Positions 40,277 through 49,151 of a DNA stretch of 64,000 bases are shown piece by piece; the stretch's first letter is position 1, and the number at the start of each line of letters is the position of its first letter. Origin of the DNA: JADJRH01 sp046351455 (GTDB taxonomy: Bacteria > Myxococcota_A > Polyangia > Polyangiales > Polyangiaceae); assembly GCA_046351455.1 (NCBI GenBank), contig JAXLYM010000019.1, forward strand, positions 1 to 64,000. Direction: 5' to 3'. The position numbers and the translations under genes are program-made. The notes beneath the pieces were generated by a model that saw only the letters and a program-made list of their open reading frames with translations, searched no databases and was not told the DNA's origin.

Positions 40277-41884
40277 GTGACCCCTCAAGAGCTCGAGCGC
40301 GAGATCGCGCGCCGCAAGACGTTCTCGATCATCTCCCACCCCGACGCCGGCAAGACGACGCTTACCGAGAAGCTTTTGCTTTACGGAGGCGCGATCCAGC
40401 TCGCCGGCGCCGTCCGCGCGAAGCGGGCCCGCGCGCACACGGTCAGCGACTACATGGAGATGGAGCGCGAGCGCGGCATCTCGATCCAGTCGTCGGTGCT
40501 CCAGTTCCCGTACGAGGGCCGCATGCTCTCGCTCGTGGACACGCCCGGCCACGCGGACTTCAGCGAGGACACGTACCGCGCGCTCATGGCGACGGACGCG
40601 GCCATCATGCTGCTCGACTGCGCGAAGGGCGTCGAGGCGCAGACCAAGAAGCTGTTCCGCGTCTGCAAGCTCCGCAAGATGCCGATCTTCACCTTCGTCA
40701 ACAAGCTCGACCGGCCGGGGCGCGATCCGTTCGACCTCATCGGCGAGGTGGAGGAGGTGCTCGGGATCGGCGTCTATCCGATCACGTGGCCGGTGTTCCG
40801 CGGGGCTTCGTTCCGCGGCGTTTATCATCGCAAGCTGCACCAGGTGTTCCTCTTCGAGCAGGTCGCGCACGGCGCCGAGATCGCGCCGATGGAGGCGATG
40901 ACGCTCGACGATCCGCGCATCCTGAACCACCTCGAAGCCGACGACGTGAAGCGCCTCCGAGAAGAGGTGGAGCTGCTCGATGCGGCCGGGGACGCGCTCG
41001 ATCAAGAGAAGTTCAAGCACGGCCAGGTCTCGCCGATGTTCTTCGGCAGCGCCATCAACAACTTCGGTCTGCCGCAGTTCCTGTCGTCGTTCGTGGAGAT
41101 GATGCCGCTGCCCGCGGGCCGCGACTCCGACAAGGGCGTGATCGAGCCGATGGATGAGCGCTTCACGGCGTTCGTCTTCAAGATCCAGGCGAACATGGAC
41201 CGCGCGCACCGCGATCGCGTGGCGTTCATGCGCGTGTGCTCGGGCCGGTACGAGCGCGGGATGAAGGTGAAGCACGTGCGCCTCGCGCGCGACATCCGCC
41301 TCACGAACCCGGTGCAGTTCCTCGCGCAGGAGCGCACCCTCGTGGAGGACGGCTACGCGGGCGACATCATCGGCGTCTTCGATCCGGGCATCTTCCTGAT
41401 CGGCGACACGATCACGAGCGGGCCGATGGTGCAGTATCCGCCGCTGCCCCAGTTCCCGCCGGAGCACTTCGCCCGCGTGATGATGATCGATCCCCTGAAG
41501 CGGAAGCAGCTCAAGAAGGGCCTGGAGCAGCTCGCGCAGGAGGGCTCGATTCAGCTCTTCCGTCCGCCGGAGGGCCGAGAGGGCGAGTCCATCATCGGCG
41601 CCGTCGGAGAGCTGCAGTTCGACGTCGTCGAGGATCGCCTCGAAAACGAGTACAGCGTGAAGGTGCGCTTCGACCGACTGAGCTTCAAGCTGGCTCGGTG
41701 GGTGGAGGGCGAGCCGATCCCGCTGGCCGAACTGGAGAGCAACCTGTTCGGCTACGGCGCGCTCGACGTGCACGGCCAGCCGGTCGTGCTCTTCAAGGGA
41801 GACTGGCAGTTGGAGACGTGCGCGAAGGCCTTCCCGAACACCCAGTTCGTGGAGCTCAAGGGCGCTGTCTTCCGCGACGTGTGA
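40277..41884 (+). CDS. prfC: Peptide chain release factor 3
   Basis: 535 residues from GTG 40277. It is a translational GTPase with G1 SHPDAGKTT (21-29), G3 DTPGHADFSED and G4 NKLDR, then the RF3-specific RTEDGYAG-like block (EDGYAGDIIGVFDPGIFLIGD) and the C-terminal GAVGELQFDVVEDRLENEY. RF3 recycles RF1/RF2 from the ribosome after peptide release. It converges on the next minus-strand gene with only 12 bases between stops. Confidence 0.97.
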   Translation: MTPQELEREIARRKTFSIISHPDAGKTTLTEKLLLYGGAIQLAGAVRAKRARAHTVSDYMEMERERGISIQSSVLQFPYEGRMLSLVDTPGHADFSEDTYRALMATDAAIMLLDCAKGVEAQTKKLFRVCKLRKMPIFTFVNKLDRPGRDPFDLIGEVEEVLGIGVYPITWPVFRGASFRGVYHRKLHQVFLFEQVAHGAEIAPMEAMTLDDPRILNHLEADDVKRLREEVELLDAAGDALDQEKFKHGQVSPMFFGSAINNFGLPQFLSSFVEMMPLPAGRDSDKGVIEPMDERFTAFVFKIQANMDRAHRDRVAFMRVCSGRYERGMKVKHVRLARDIRLTNPVQFLAQERTLVEDGYAGDIIGVFDPGIFLIGDTITSGPMVQYPPLPQFPPEHFARVMMIDPLKRKQLKKGLEQLAQEGSIQLFRPPEGREGESIIGAVGELQFDVVEDRLENEYSVKVRFDRLSFKLARWVEGEPIPLAELESNLFGYGALDVHGQPVVLFKGDWQLETCAKAFPNTQFVELKGAVFRDV

Positions 41885-41896
41885 AGTCGCAGCCGG

Positions 41897-42508
41897 TCAC
41901 TTCCGGTATTTGTACGCGTCCCGCCCGAAGAACAACGACACCACGTCTGTCAGATCGACCTTGCCGGAGGCGTCCGCCACGCGCCTCTCCTGGGCCCGCG
42001 TCTGCTTCGTCGCGAAGCAGGATCGGCAAATGAACCCGCTCTCCCACACGTAGCTCGTGCCGACGGTGACGGGGCGCGCGCAGTCCTGGCAGTTCACCTC
42101 ACGGGGCTTGTCCGGCATCTCCCCGCGGGACCGATACGGGTTGTTCTCCCGCTCGCGGACGGGCGCCGGCTCGAATGCGCTCTCCTCGTATTCATCGCCG
42201 TCCAGCCACACGCCGGAGCACTGCGCGCAGAAGTCGATGACCATGTCTTCCATGATCGCGAATTCGTACGGGACGGCCTGGCACCGCGGACAGACGGGCA
42301 CGTGACCGCCCGCGCGCCCGGTGAGCATGACCTCCGTCCGGCGCTGCGGCAGATCCGAGACCGTGGGGCAGACAACGGCGAGCTTCTGCCCGTCGAGCCA
42401 GAGGCCGTGGCACGTGTCGCAGATGTCCACGGTGACGGGCGGCCCCGACTCCACGAGGGCCGTTCGCTCGGTCATGGGCACGCGGCAGAGGGGGCATTGG
42501 AGCGGCAT
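41897..42508 (-). CDS. Zinc-ribbon (zf-TFIIB-like) protein
   Basis: 203 residues. Two zf-TFIIB-type units are seen: CPLCRVPM...CDTCHGLWLDG near the N-terminus and CPRCQAVPYEF...CAQCSGVWLDGDEYE in the middle. A third zinc pair follows (CQDCARP...CRSC). The repeated CxxC...GxWLDG(x)E pattern defines the family; biochemical function is unknown and it is probably cytosolic. The last residues (YKYRK) are basic. Confidence 0.85.
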   Translation of the reverse strand: MPLQCPLCRVPMTERTALVESGPPVTVDICDTCHGLWLDGQKLAVVCPTVSDLPQRRTEVMLTGRAGGHVPVCPRCQAVPYEFAIMEDMVIDFCAQCSGVWLDGDEYEESAFEPAPVRERENNPYRSRGEMPDKPREVNCQDCARPVTVGTSYVWESGFICRSCFATKQTRAQERRVADASGKVDLTDVVSLFFGRDAYKYRK

Positions 42509-42557
42509 CGACCGGAGACGGTAAATGCTCGCGCCGCGCGCGGCAACCGCGACGGCT

Positions 42558-43400
42558 TCAGCTCTTCTGGAGCTTCTCGATCAGCGCGAGCGCCTCGGCG
42601 AGCTTCGCTTCGGCCGCTTCCTTCGCCGCGCGCTCCGCTTCCTTCGCCGCGCGCTCCGCTTCTCGGCCGGCGCGCTCCTCGGCGAGCTGGCGCTCCAGAT
42701 CGTCCTTGTGGCTCATCACGTCGTCGAGCATCAGGCCGAGGCGATGGAGCAGCTCCTCCGTCTGCGGGAGCGTCGCGTCGCCGGCGAGGAAGCGCAGCTT
42801 GCCTTGAATCAGCGCCAGATCGAGGCCGAGCACGCCGGACGTGTAGCGGCCGAGCTGCGGCACGATGCGCTCGTACGCGCGGCGACCGGACGGCGGCAGG
42901 CGATACCCGTACAGGCTGCCGCGCGTGCGATCGAAGAGGAAATACTCGCCGATCCCGAGCCGGGCGTAGCGCTCCACGTTCTTCTCGTGGTCCTTCGAGA
43001 AGTCGCCCGACACATGGACCTCGAGCACGAAGTCCAGGCCCTTGTCTTCCGCGGTGACGACCCACGAAGAGCGCTCGTGCGGATCGACGTCGAGGACGGC
43101 GAGCACGTCCGGCGCGAACCGCGGCTCCCCGGGGTAATAGACGCCGATCTCGGACGAGATGTAGACCTTGCGCCCCACGCGGCGGAAGTAGTTCTCCAGC
43201 GCGTCGACCGCCGTCTCCTTGGCTTTCCGGTGGAAATCACCCTCCGGCGGGGACAGCTCCGCGGGCACCTGCGGCGGGAGCATCGCCACGACCTGCTCCC
43301 GCTCGGCTGGCGTCATCTTCTCCCAGATCTCGGACGAAGGCGCCCGCGGATCCAGAGGATCGAAGATGTAACCGACGATGGAAGCCACGGCCTTGGCCAT
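42558..43400 (-). CDS. Uma2-type (DUF820) PD-(D/E)XK nuclease-like protein with coiled coil
   Basis: 280 residues. Family features are RVGRKVYISSEIGVYYPGEP, RFAPDVLAVLD (the PDV site), LDFVLEVHVSGD (E-x-H in place of E-x-K or E-V-x-S) and YARLGIGEYFLFD. The last 50 residues are an Ala/Glu/Arg/Lys heptad coiled coil with two copies of EAERAAKEA-like sequence. Uma2 proteins are abundant in Cyanobacteria and Myxococcota; nuclease activity is inferred from the fold only. It is not next to a restriction or transposon gene. Confidence 0.82.
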   Translation of the reverse strand: MAKAVASIVGYIFDPLDPRAPSSEIWEKMTPAEREQVVAMLPPQVPAELSPPEGDFHRKAKETAVDALENYFRRVGRKVYISSEIGVYYPGEPRFAPDVLAVLDVDPHERSSWVVTAEDKGLDFVLEVHVSGDFSKDHEKNVERYARLGIGEYFLFDRTRGSLYGYRLPPSGRRAYERIVPQLGRYTSGVLGLDLALIQGKLRFLAGDATLPQTEELLHRLGLMLDDVMSHKDDLERQLAEERAGREAERAAKEAERAAKEAAEAKLAEALALIEKLQKS

Positions 43401-43460
43401 GCCGGGAGAATAGAGGGTCGGGGCGGCGCTGTCACGGGCAAGCGCCGGCTCTTCGAGCGA

Positions 43461-43967
43461 TCACTGCACCGTGCCGGTCGCCTCCGCGTGGACGGGTTTT
43501 CCGGCGCTGCAGTCGTCGGTGACGTCGGCCCAGAAGGTGACCGATTTTCCGCTCGGGCCGGGCATCTCCATCATCGTGTCGGGGTCGTACGAGGTGGTGA
43601 GGTAACCGTACATGCCAATCGCCTCGCTGCGCTCCACCTTCACGTCGTAGCGAAGCTCGGGGTGCTCGGCGTTGGGGCCGCTGTAGATCCGCGACGGATC
43701 CAGGGCGTCGCGGATGCCGAACGAGGCGGCCACCGTGGGGCCGAAGCCCCGAAGGCGCAAGGACACCCAGATGTGCTGTCCGCCCTGACTGCCGTACTGA
43801 ATGGGGATCGGCGCCGCGTCCGCCGCCACGAATTCCTCGCCGCCGGTGCCGATCTCGACGGCCTGCGCGGGCCGCTCGGAACAAGGCATGTCCCACACCG
43901 GATCGCCCGGATCGCAGCCCACGAGGAGCGCCGGCATCGCCAGGAACAGATACGAACCACGCTGCAT
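43461..43967 (-). CDS. Small lipoprotein of unknown function
   Basis: 168 residues: signal and lipobox LVGC, then a beta-rich body (QHIWVSLRLRGFGPTVAASF) with Cys near each end (MPCSERP and DDCSAG) that may pair. No family is recognised. It lies upstream of the Uma2-type gene and downstream of the large MopE-like lipoprotein on the same strand. Confidence 0.75.
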   Translation of the reverse strand: MQRGSYLFLAMPALLVGCDPGDPVWDMPCSERPAQAVEIGTGGEEFVAADAAPIPIQYGSQGGQHIWVSLRLRGFGPTVAASFGIRDALDPSRIYSGPNAEHPELRYDVKVERSEAIGMYGYLTTSYDPDTMMEMPGPSGKSVTFWADVTDDCSAGKPVHAEATGTVQ

Positions 43968-44017
43968 GGAGATGTCTTATCGGACCCCCCGGAGAGCGGG
44001 CGCGAAAGGTTTGCCTG

Positions 44018-46051
44018 TTACTGGTGCGTGCCGGGCGTGGAGGCGTCGACCGACCACACCCAGTTGTCGAGGAGGACGACCGAGTCGTACCAGCCGTCGC
44101 CGGTGTCCCACGTCGCGAAGCGGATCTCGATCGTCTCTCCCGGCTTCACGTTGCCGTTCGTCGTGAGCCAGCCGGTCGCGCCGCCCGCGTATTTGGCCCC
44201 GGCGTCGCAATAGGCCGGGTCGCCGGGGAACTGCGACGCGAGGTTCGGATCGTCGAAGCCCGTCCCGACGAGCTGCGCCGTGCTCATGCAGGTGTTGTTG
44301 CCCGCGATCGCGCCGGTCCCGCACCCCGTCGAGCTGGTCTGGCACTGCGTGAAGAGGCCGGTGCTGCCGAACGCCAGGTTCACGCCGACAGGATACACCT
44401 TGTTACCGGCCTTGTAGAAGGCGAGGTTCTTGTCCGTCGGATTGGCCACCTGCCCCGCGCCGGGGACGAACTGCGAGTCGAGCAGCGTGACGAAGAAGTC
44501 GTTGAACGGGCTGCACACCCACTCGGGGTACTCGCTCGAATAGAAGTTGGTGGAGACGGCGAAGGACTTGGCGTTCGTCGGGACGCGGATCCGGAGCTTC
44601 AGCATGATCGGATCGTGGGCGGTCGTGCCGCCTTGCGGATCCGGGCAGCCGGGGGCGTTCGGGAGGTTGTTCGCGTTGGCGGCGAGCCAGTCGGCCGGCA
44701 TCGGGCTGGACTTCGCGAGGTCTTGCCCGCCCTGGAACGCAGCGTACGCCGGAGCGGTGTTGTTCGGCGCCGTCTTCGCCGCGGCGACTCCGGTGCTGAG
44801 GACCGCGATGCGACTGCCGGCCAGCGGGGCGACGCCGGAGCCGAAGCCTTGCCGGATCGATTTCGCGTTCGCCGCGGGGCTGCCGCTGCCGTCGACGAGC
44901 GTGAACGAGCCCGTGATGACGCCCCAGATCTTGTCCTTCTTGCTCGGGGGGCTCTCCGACGTGGACTGGCACAGATCGATCGCCTTCGCGTAGTCCGTCG
45001 GCGTGTTGGAGTTGCTCACGAGGTTCTGGTCGCAGGCGCCGATCGGGTTGTCGACGACTCCATCGCAGTTGTCGTCGACCATGTTGCCGTCGACCTCGAA
45101 CGCGCCGGGATTGACCAGGATCGGATCGCCGCAGACGCCGACCTCCGCCACGTCGCAACAATCACCGTCGCAGGGCGTCCAGCCGTCGCCGTCGAGGTCC
45201 TTCGCGTTGTCGGGGACGCCGTCACAGTCGTTGTCGAGGCCGTCCGCGCACGCGTCGAACACCGGAGTCACCTGCCCCATGCAGGCGCCCCACATGGTGC
45301 CTGTCGGATCGCACGTCGAGGTGCCGCCCTTGCAGGTGCCGACTCCCTCCGTCCCCGCGGCGCCGGTGTAACAAGCCTGTGTGTCGCCCGGGGTGCACGA
45401 GCACGTCCCGCCGGGGCCGACGTAGGCTTCACAGCCGGTGTCGGGGTTCTGATCGCAGTCGGCGTAGCCGGCGTCGCACATCCCCATCTGGCACATTCCC
45501 TGGACGCAGCTCACCTCTGCGTGGTCCGGGATGGCGCACGGTTTGTCGCACGTCCCGCACGATTTCGGGTCGCTGTTGAGGTCCGCGCAGGCGCCGCTGC
45601 AGCAGGCCTGTCCGCCGGCGCAAGGTTGGGAGTCGTTGCAGCCGGGCACGCATCCACCGCTGGAGTTGCAGACCTCGCCGGGCTGACACTGCGAGTCTTC
45701 GGTGCAGCTCACGCACTGGTGCGAGGTCGGGTCGCAGACCTTGGGAGAGGTGCAGTCGGGGTCGCCCTTGCAGCCGTCGACACAGGCCATCGTCGCCATG
45801 TCGCAGTATTTCCCGGCGTCGCACGTGTCGTTGGAGGGCAGGCAGCCGACGCACGTCTTCGAGTCGGGATCGCACACCGGCGTGAGCCCGCCGCACTCCT
45901 GCCCACACTCCGAGGTGGTGCCGCCGCCCGCGCCGCCGCCCGAGGACGTCCCCGCGGGCCCGCAACCGGCCATCGCGAGCGACCCCAGCGCGAGCACCGC
46001 CGCCGGTAGAGAGACGAGCCAAGCGAGCCGGACGTTGCGCGAGCGAGCCAT
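44018..46051 (-). CDS. Cys-rich MopE-like / choice-of-anchor lipoprotein
   Basis: 677 residues: lipobox MAGC, Gly/Ser linker, an array of short Cys motifs (DSKTCVGC, DPDCTSP, DSQCQPGEVC, CSGACADLNSDPKSCG) of Dickkopf/EGF-like spacing, a MopE-type metal-binding unit (DGLDNDCDGVPDNAKDLDGD and later DDNCDGVVDN), and a C-terminal choice-of-anchor-type beta domain (from IWGVITGSFTLVDG to DTGDGWYDSVVLLDNWVW). MopE units bind copper in Methylococcus. The C-terminal part is clearly paralogous to the 55168-56466 protein. Confidence 0.85.
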   Translation of the reverse strand: MARSRNVRLAWLVSLPAAVLALGSLAMAGCGPAGTSSGGGAGGGTTSECGQECGGLTPVCDPDSKTCVGCLPSNDTCDAGKYCDMATMACVDGCKGDPDCTSPKVCDPTSHQCVSCTEDSQCQPGEVCNSSGGCVPGCNDSQPCAGGQACCSGACADLNSDPKSCGTCDKPCAIPDHAEVSCVQGMCQMGMCDAGYADCDQNPDTGCEAYVGPGGTCSCTPGDTQACYTGAAGTEGVGTCKGGTSTCDPTGTMWGACMGQVTPVFDACADGLDNDCDGVPDNAKDLDGDGWTPCDGDCCDVAEVGVCGDPILVNPGAFEVDGNMVDDNCDGVVDNPIGACDQNLVSNSNTPTDYAKAIDLCQSTSESPPSKKDKIWGVITGSFTLVDGSGSPAANAKSIRQGFGSGVAPLAGSRIAVLSTGVAAAKTAPNNTAPAYAAFQGGQDLAKSSPMPADWLAANANNLPNAPGCPDPQGGTTAHDPIMLKLRIRVPTNAKSFAVSTNFYSSEYPEWVCSPFNDFFVTLLDSQFVPGAGQVANPTDKNLAFYKAGNKVYPVGVNLAFGSTGLFTQCQTSSTGCGTGAIAGNNTCMSTAQLVGTGFDDPNLASQFPGDPAYCDAGAKYAGGATGWLTTNGNVKPGETIEIRFATWDTGDGWYDSVVLLDNWVWSVDASTPGTHQ

Positions 46052-46148
46052 GGTTTCCGATCGTCCTTCCGCCGCGCTCGTTCCATCGATGTCGCGCGAC
46101 GCGGAGGATTACATCGGAGAACCGCGCGATAGCCAAGAGGGGATTCTT

Positions 46149-46222
46149 GGTGCCCACCCCCGGCCTTCGCTTCGCGAAGTCCGCCCCTCCCAAAGCGTCT
46201 GCTTCGCAGTCGCAGGGAGGGG
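46149..46222 (+). repeat. Dispersed ~75-bp palindromic intergenic element, copy 2
   Basis: It begins GGTGCCCACCCCCGGCC and contains CCCCTCCC...GGGAGGGG around a spacer. It lies 7 bases beyond the batE-like stop (46229), in the gap before the 44018-46051 gene. Its inner spacer differs most from copies 1 and 3, with TTCGCTTCGCGAA between the two halves. Confidence 0.75.
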
Positions 46223-46228
46223 TCGTTT

Positions 46229-47233
46229 TCAGGGCAGGACGCGCACGCTCGTGGCCGGGAGCCAGCCTTCGACGGCGCCCCAGCGGACGTGGACGATGCC
46301 GGCGCGGCGCTCGCCGACCTCGACGGCGGCGGCTTCGGGGAGCGTGGTTGTTTGCGGGTCGCCCTTGAGGACCGCGCCCGTCTCGTCGGTGAGGTGCGCC
46401 TCGGTCGCGACGACGACGCCCTGACGCGTCGTGAGGCGGAGATCGCGGGCGTGCCAGGCGATCGGCACCAGCGCGAGCAGCGCCACCGCGCCGACGGCGA
46501 CGAGCACACTGCCCATCACGTGGAGCGGGTGCGCCGGGCGCGCGGTCATCTTCGGTGCGACCACGCTCGCGGCGCGGACATCGTCCTTCGGCGCGTCCTC
46601 CAGCTTGTCGAAGCGGCGGAGGAGAATGCCAATCGCGACGAGCATGGAGGCGACCAGGCTCGCGAGCGTCCACGTGCGATCGCTCGCGAGGCCGACGACG
46701 ACGCGGTCCAGCGTGGGGCGGACTTCCATCGTCGCGTTGTTCTTGCGGGAGCGGCGGCGCGTCACCTCCGCGCGCACGAGATCGAGCGCCGCGTCGGCCC
46801 CGGCGTCGCTCTCGCGGAGGCGCAACGTCTCCTCGAAGGCCGCGGCCGCGCGCCCCAGATCGCCCGGTTTTTCGGCCTTTTCGCGGATGCGCATGAGGTA
46901 CGCGAGGCCGCGATCGTAGCTCGCGTCCGGGTGCAGATACCCGCGGTCCGCGAGCGCTTCCAGGGAGTCGATGGCCGCGCCGTACTCCCCTTTTTCGAGC
47001 GCGGCGCTGCCCTTCGCGAACAAGGCCTCATCGGACTCCGGGGCTTCCGCGCGCGCCGGGGACGCGAGCGAGAGGGCCAGCACGAAGAGCGGGGTCGCCC
47101 ACACGAGAGGCTTCGAAAAAAGGCGAACGCTGCGAGGGTGCCAGTTGTGTGATGAAGCCGCGGTGGAGGTGTCGCAGGACGGGCCGGCGTTGCGCTGGTG
47201 CCAGTTGCGTGCGAGGGTGTCGCGAAGGGGCAT
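46229..47233 (-). CDS. batE: BatE-like TPR and SH3 membrane protein
   Basis: 334 residues from ATG 47233, two bases after the batD stop. A long N-terminal extension (about 1-40, with NWHQRN and NWHPRS encoded by two copies of the GTGCCAGTTG repeat) precedes the signal (FVLALSLASPARA). Residues about 65-150 are TPR-like (SDEALFAKGSAALEKGEYG), then two membrane helices (about 185-205 and 245-265) and an SH3-type end (GWLPATSVRVLP). This architecture matches BatE of Bat operons. Confidence 0.8.
   Translation of the reverse strand: MPLRDTLARNWHQRNAGPSCDTSTAASSHNWHPRSVRLFSKPLVWATPLFVLALSLASPARAEAPESDEALFAKGSAALEKGEYGAAIDSLEALADRGYLHPDASYDRGLAYLMRIREKAEKPGDLGRAAAAFEETLRLRESDAGADAALDLVRAEVTRRRSRKNNATMEVRPTLDRVVVGLASDRTWTLASLVASMLVAIGILLRRFDKLEDAPKDDVRAASVVAPKMTARPAHPLHVMGSVLVAVGAVALLALVPIAWHARDLRLTTRQGVVVATEAHLTDETGAVLKGDPQTTTLPEAAAVEVGERRAGIVHVRWGAVEGWLPATSVRVLP
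47138..47207. repeat. Duplicated GTGCCAGTTG motif inside batE
   Basis: GTGCCAGTTG occurs at 47138-47147 and 47198-47207, in similar context (TGCGAGGGTGCCAGTTGTGTG and TGCGCTGGTGCCAGTTGCGTG), 60 bases apart. They encode the NWH motifs in the unusual N-terminal extension of the batE-like protein. Sixty is a multiple of three, so the duplication keeps frame. Confidence 0.65.
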
Positions 47234-47234
47234 G

Positions 47235-49151
47235 TCAGGCTCCCTTCGCGGCGAGGAGATCGGCCACCAGAGACTCCGCGTCTTCCACCGTGAGGTCGGC
47301 GGCGGCGAGCGGGTCGAACCGGGCCGAATCGCAGGCGGAGAGGGTGGCGGCGGCGCGCTCGGCGACGGGCTTCTTGATGCCTTTTCCGATGAGCTCCGGG
47401 GCCAGCGCCTCCTTGAGCACGCCGCGGGCCTTGAGGCCTGTCGCGCCCTCGATCGCGATCACGATGGCCCGCTCGATCGCCGCGGCCGCCGCGCGCTCGT
47501 CCCTGGACGACTTGGCCTTTCGCGCCTCGTCGAGGGCCGTATTCGCGAGCGTCCGCGGCGAAGATTTGCGGCTCGCCATGCGCGACTTCAGGCGACGACT
47601 GGCCTCCACCGACGCGATCCCGAGCACGGCCAGGAAAGGCGGCGCCGCGAGCGCGACGACGTACCGCGGGCCTTCGAGGAGCACCGTTTGCTGAGCCGGC
47701 GGCGTGAACGGTGACAACGTGGTCCGCGCCGGCGGCAGGTTCTTGAACGGGCTCTCCGTCTCCGAAGAGGCCTGTGCGGACGCGCTCGGGACGGGGGCGA
47801 CAGGGGCCGTGCTCGGGGTCACCTCCACGGTGCCGAGCGTGGTCTTCGCGGTCTCGTAGCGCCTCGCGCGAGGGTTCCAGTACGGAAACTCGATGTTTCC
47901 GAGGTCGACGGTGCCTCGCTGCGTGAGGCGCACCACGTAGCCGAAGGAGCGGAATCCAGCGATGTCGCCGGCGCGCGGCTCGATGCTCTCCTTCTTCTCC
48001 GGGTCCAGCCACTCGACGCCCGTCTTCGCGGGGACGTTGAGCGACGTGGGGAAATTGCCGGTCCCCGTGAGCCTCACCGTGACGGCGACGCTGCCGCCCT
48101 CCTCGACCTTGCGCGGCTGCACCAGCGCGGAGATCTGGAACTGGCCCACGTCCCCGATGCGGTATCCGACAGGCCGGTTCGCCGCCGGAGGCTCCGTGAC
48201 CTGAATCACGATGTCCTCCGACGCGCGCTTGAACTGCCGCCGCGTCGTCTGGGACTGGTACGTCTCCGTCATCGAGCCGGTGGAGAGCTTGCCGGCGCGC
48301 AGCGGGAACAGCGCATATTGCCCGAGCAGGCGCACGCGAAAGTGGCTGTTTCCGGCGCGCGCGGTGGTCGTCGTCTGAACGCCGGGGTCCTTGACGAGGT
48401 CGTACCGGAGGAAATCGGCCATCGTCATCGGCGTCTGCTCTTTCACGCCGAGATCCATGACGGCGCGCGTCCGCGAATACCGATACACCGAGATGGTCAC
48501 TTGCTCGCCGACCACCGCGGTCTTCTTGTCGACGATCGCGTGCAGGAAGATGTCGTCGTTCGGCGCCTTCGGGAGCGCGAGCGCCGGGTCGTCGCCGGGC
48601 TGATCGGAGTCGTCGTCGTCGAACCCGCCGCCCCCGCCGAAGGGCCAGTTGGACCCGAACCCGGGCATGCCGGGGAACAGGAAACCGCCCTGTTGCCGCT
48701 GCGGGCGCGTGCCCTGCGGCACGATCTTGATCGTGACCGGAGAGCCCTTCAGCTTCTGCCCGTTCCATTGAATCGTCGGAGCGGGGATGTTGAACGTGCC
48801 GGGCGTGGAGCCGACCAGGGTCCAGGTCGCGCCGACGCCGCGGTACGATTTGCGGCCGCCCGCCCCGAAGCTGAAATAGCTCTGCTGCGAGATCGAAGGC
48901 CCGGAGATGCTGAACCCCTGCGGCGCCCGCAATTCGGGGTTGCTCACGGGATCGTCCGTCTCGGACATCGCGGTGATCTCGATCGTGAACGGCTCGCCGA
49001 CCTCCGCCTCGTCGTCGCTGGCCTTCGAGGTGACCTGCGGGGGAGTCTGCGCGATGGCGGTAGTTTGGAACGTGCCAGTCGCGAGCATGGGAGTCGCGAG
49101 CGCGAGCCACGCGAAGAGAGCGCGAGACGCGGCCTTTCGAGGGAGGCTCAT
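47235..49151 (-). CDS. batD: BatD-like oxygen-tolerance protein
   Basis: 638 residues from ATG 49151, whose ATGA overlaps the preceding stop. There is a signal peptide, then immunoglobulin-like beta domains characteristic of BatD (EAEVGEPFTIEITAMSETDD, VDKKTAVVGEQVTISVYRYS, VRLTGTGNFPTSLNVPAKTG), a central Gly/Asp patch (FGGGGGFDDDDSDQ) and one membrane helix near the C-terminus (YVVALAAPPFLAVLGIASV). BatD is a periplasmic, membrane-anchored partner of the BatA/BatB vWA proteins. Confidence 0.88.
   Translation of the reverse strand: MSLPRKAASRALFAWLALATPMLATGTFQTTAIAQTPPQVTSKASDDEAEVGEPFTIEITAMSETDDPVSNPELRAPQGFSISGPSISQQSYFSFGAGGRKSYRGVGATWTLVGSTPGTFNIPAPTIQWNGQKLKGSPVTIKIVPQGTRPQRQQGGFLFPGMPGFGSNWPFGGGGGFDDDDSDQPGDDPALALPKAPNDDIFLHAIVDKKTAVVGEQVTISVYRYSRTRAVMDLGVKEQTPMTMADFLRYDLVKDPGVQTTTTARAGNSHFRVRLLGQYALFPLRAGKLSTGSMTETYQSQTTRRQFKRASEDIVIQVTEPPAANRPVGYRIGDVGQFQISALVQPRKVEEGGSVAVTVRLTGTGNFPTSLNVPAKTGVEWLDPEKKESIEPRAGDIAGFRSFGYVVRLTQRGTVDLGNIEFPYWNPRARRYETAKTTLGTVEVTPSTAPVAPVPSASAQASSETESPFKNLPPARTTLSPFTPPAQQTVLLEGPRYVVALAAPPFLAVLGIASVEASRRLKSRMASRKSSPRTLANTALDEARKAKSSRDERAAAAAIERAIVIAIEGATGLKARGVLKEALAPELIGKGIKKPVAERAAATLSACDSARFDPLAAADLTVEDAESLVADLLAAKGA

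Noticed and set aside
47120..47210. Sigma-54 promoters at TGGCAC motifs
   Set aside because: TGGCAC resembles a -24 element, but TTGC at -12 is missing in all copies; only one has GC at the right spacing, and it lies inside batE.
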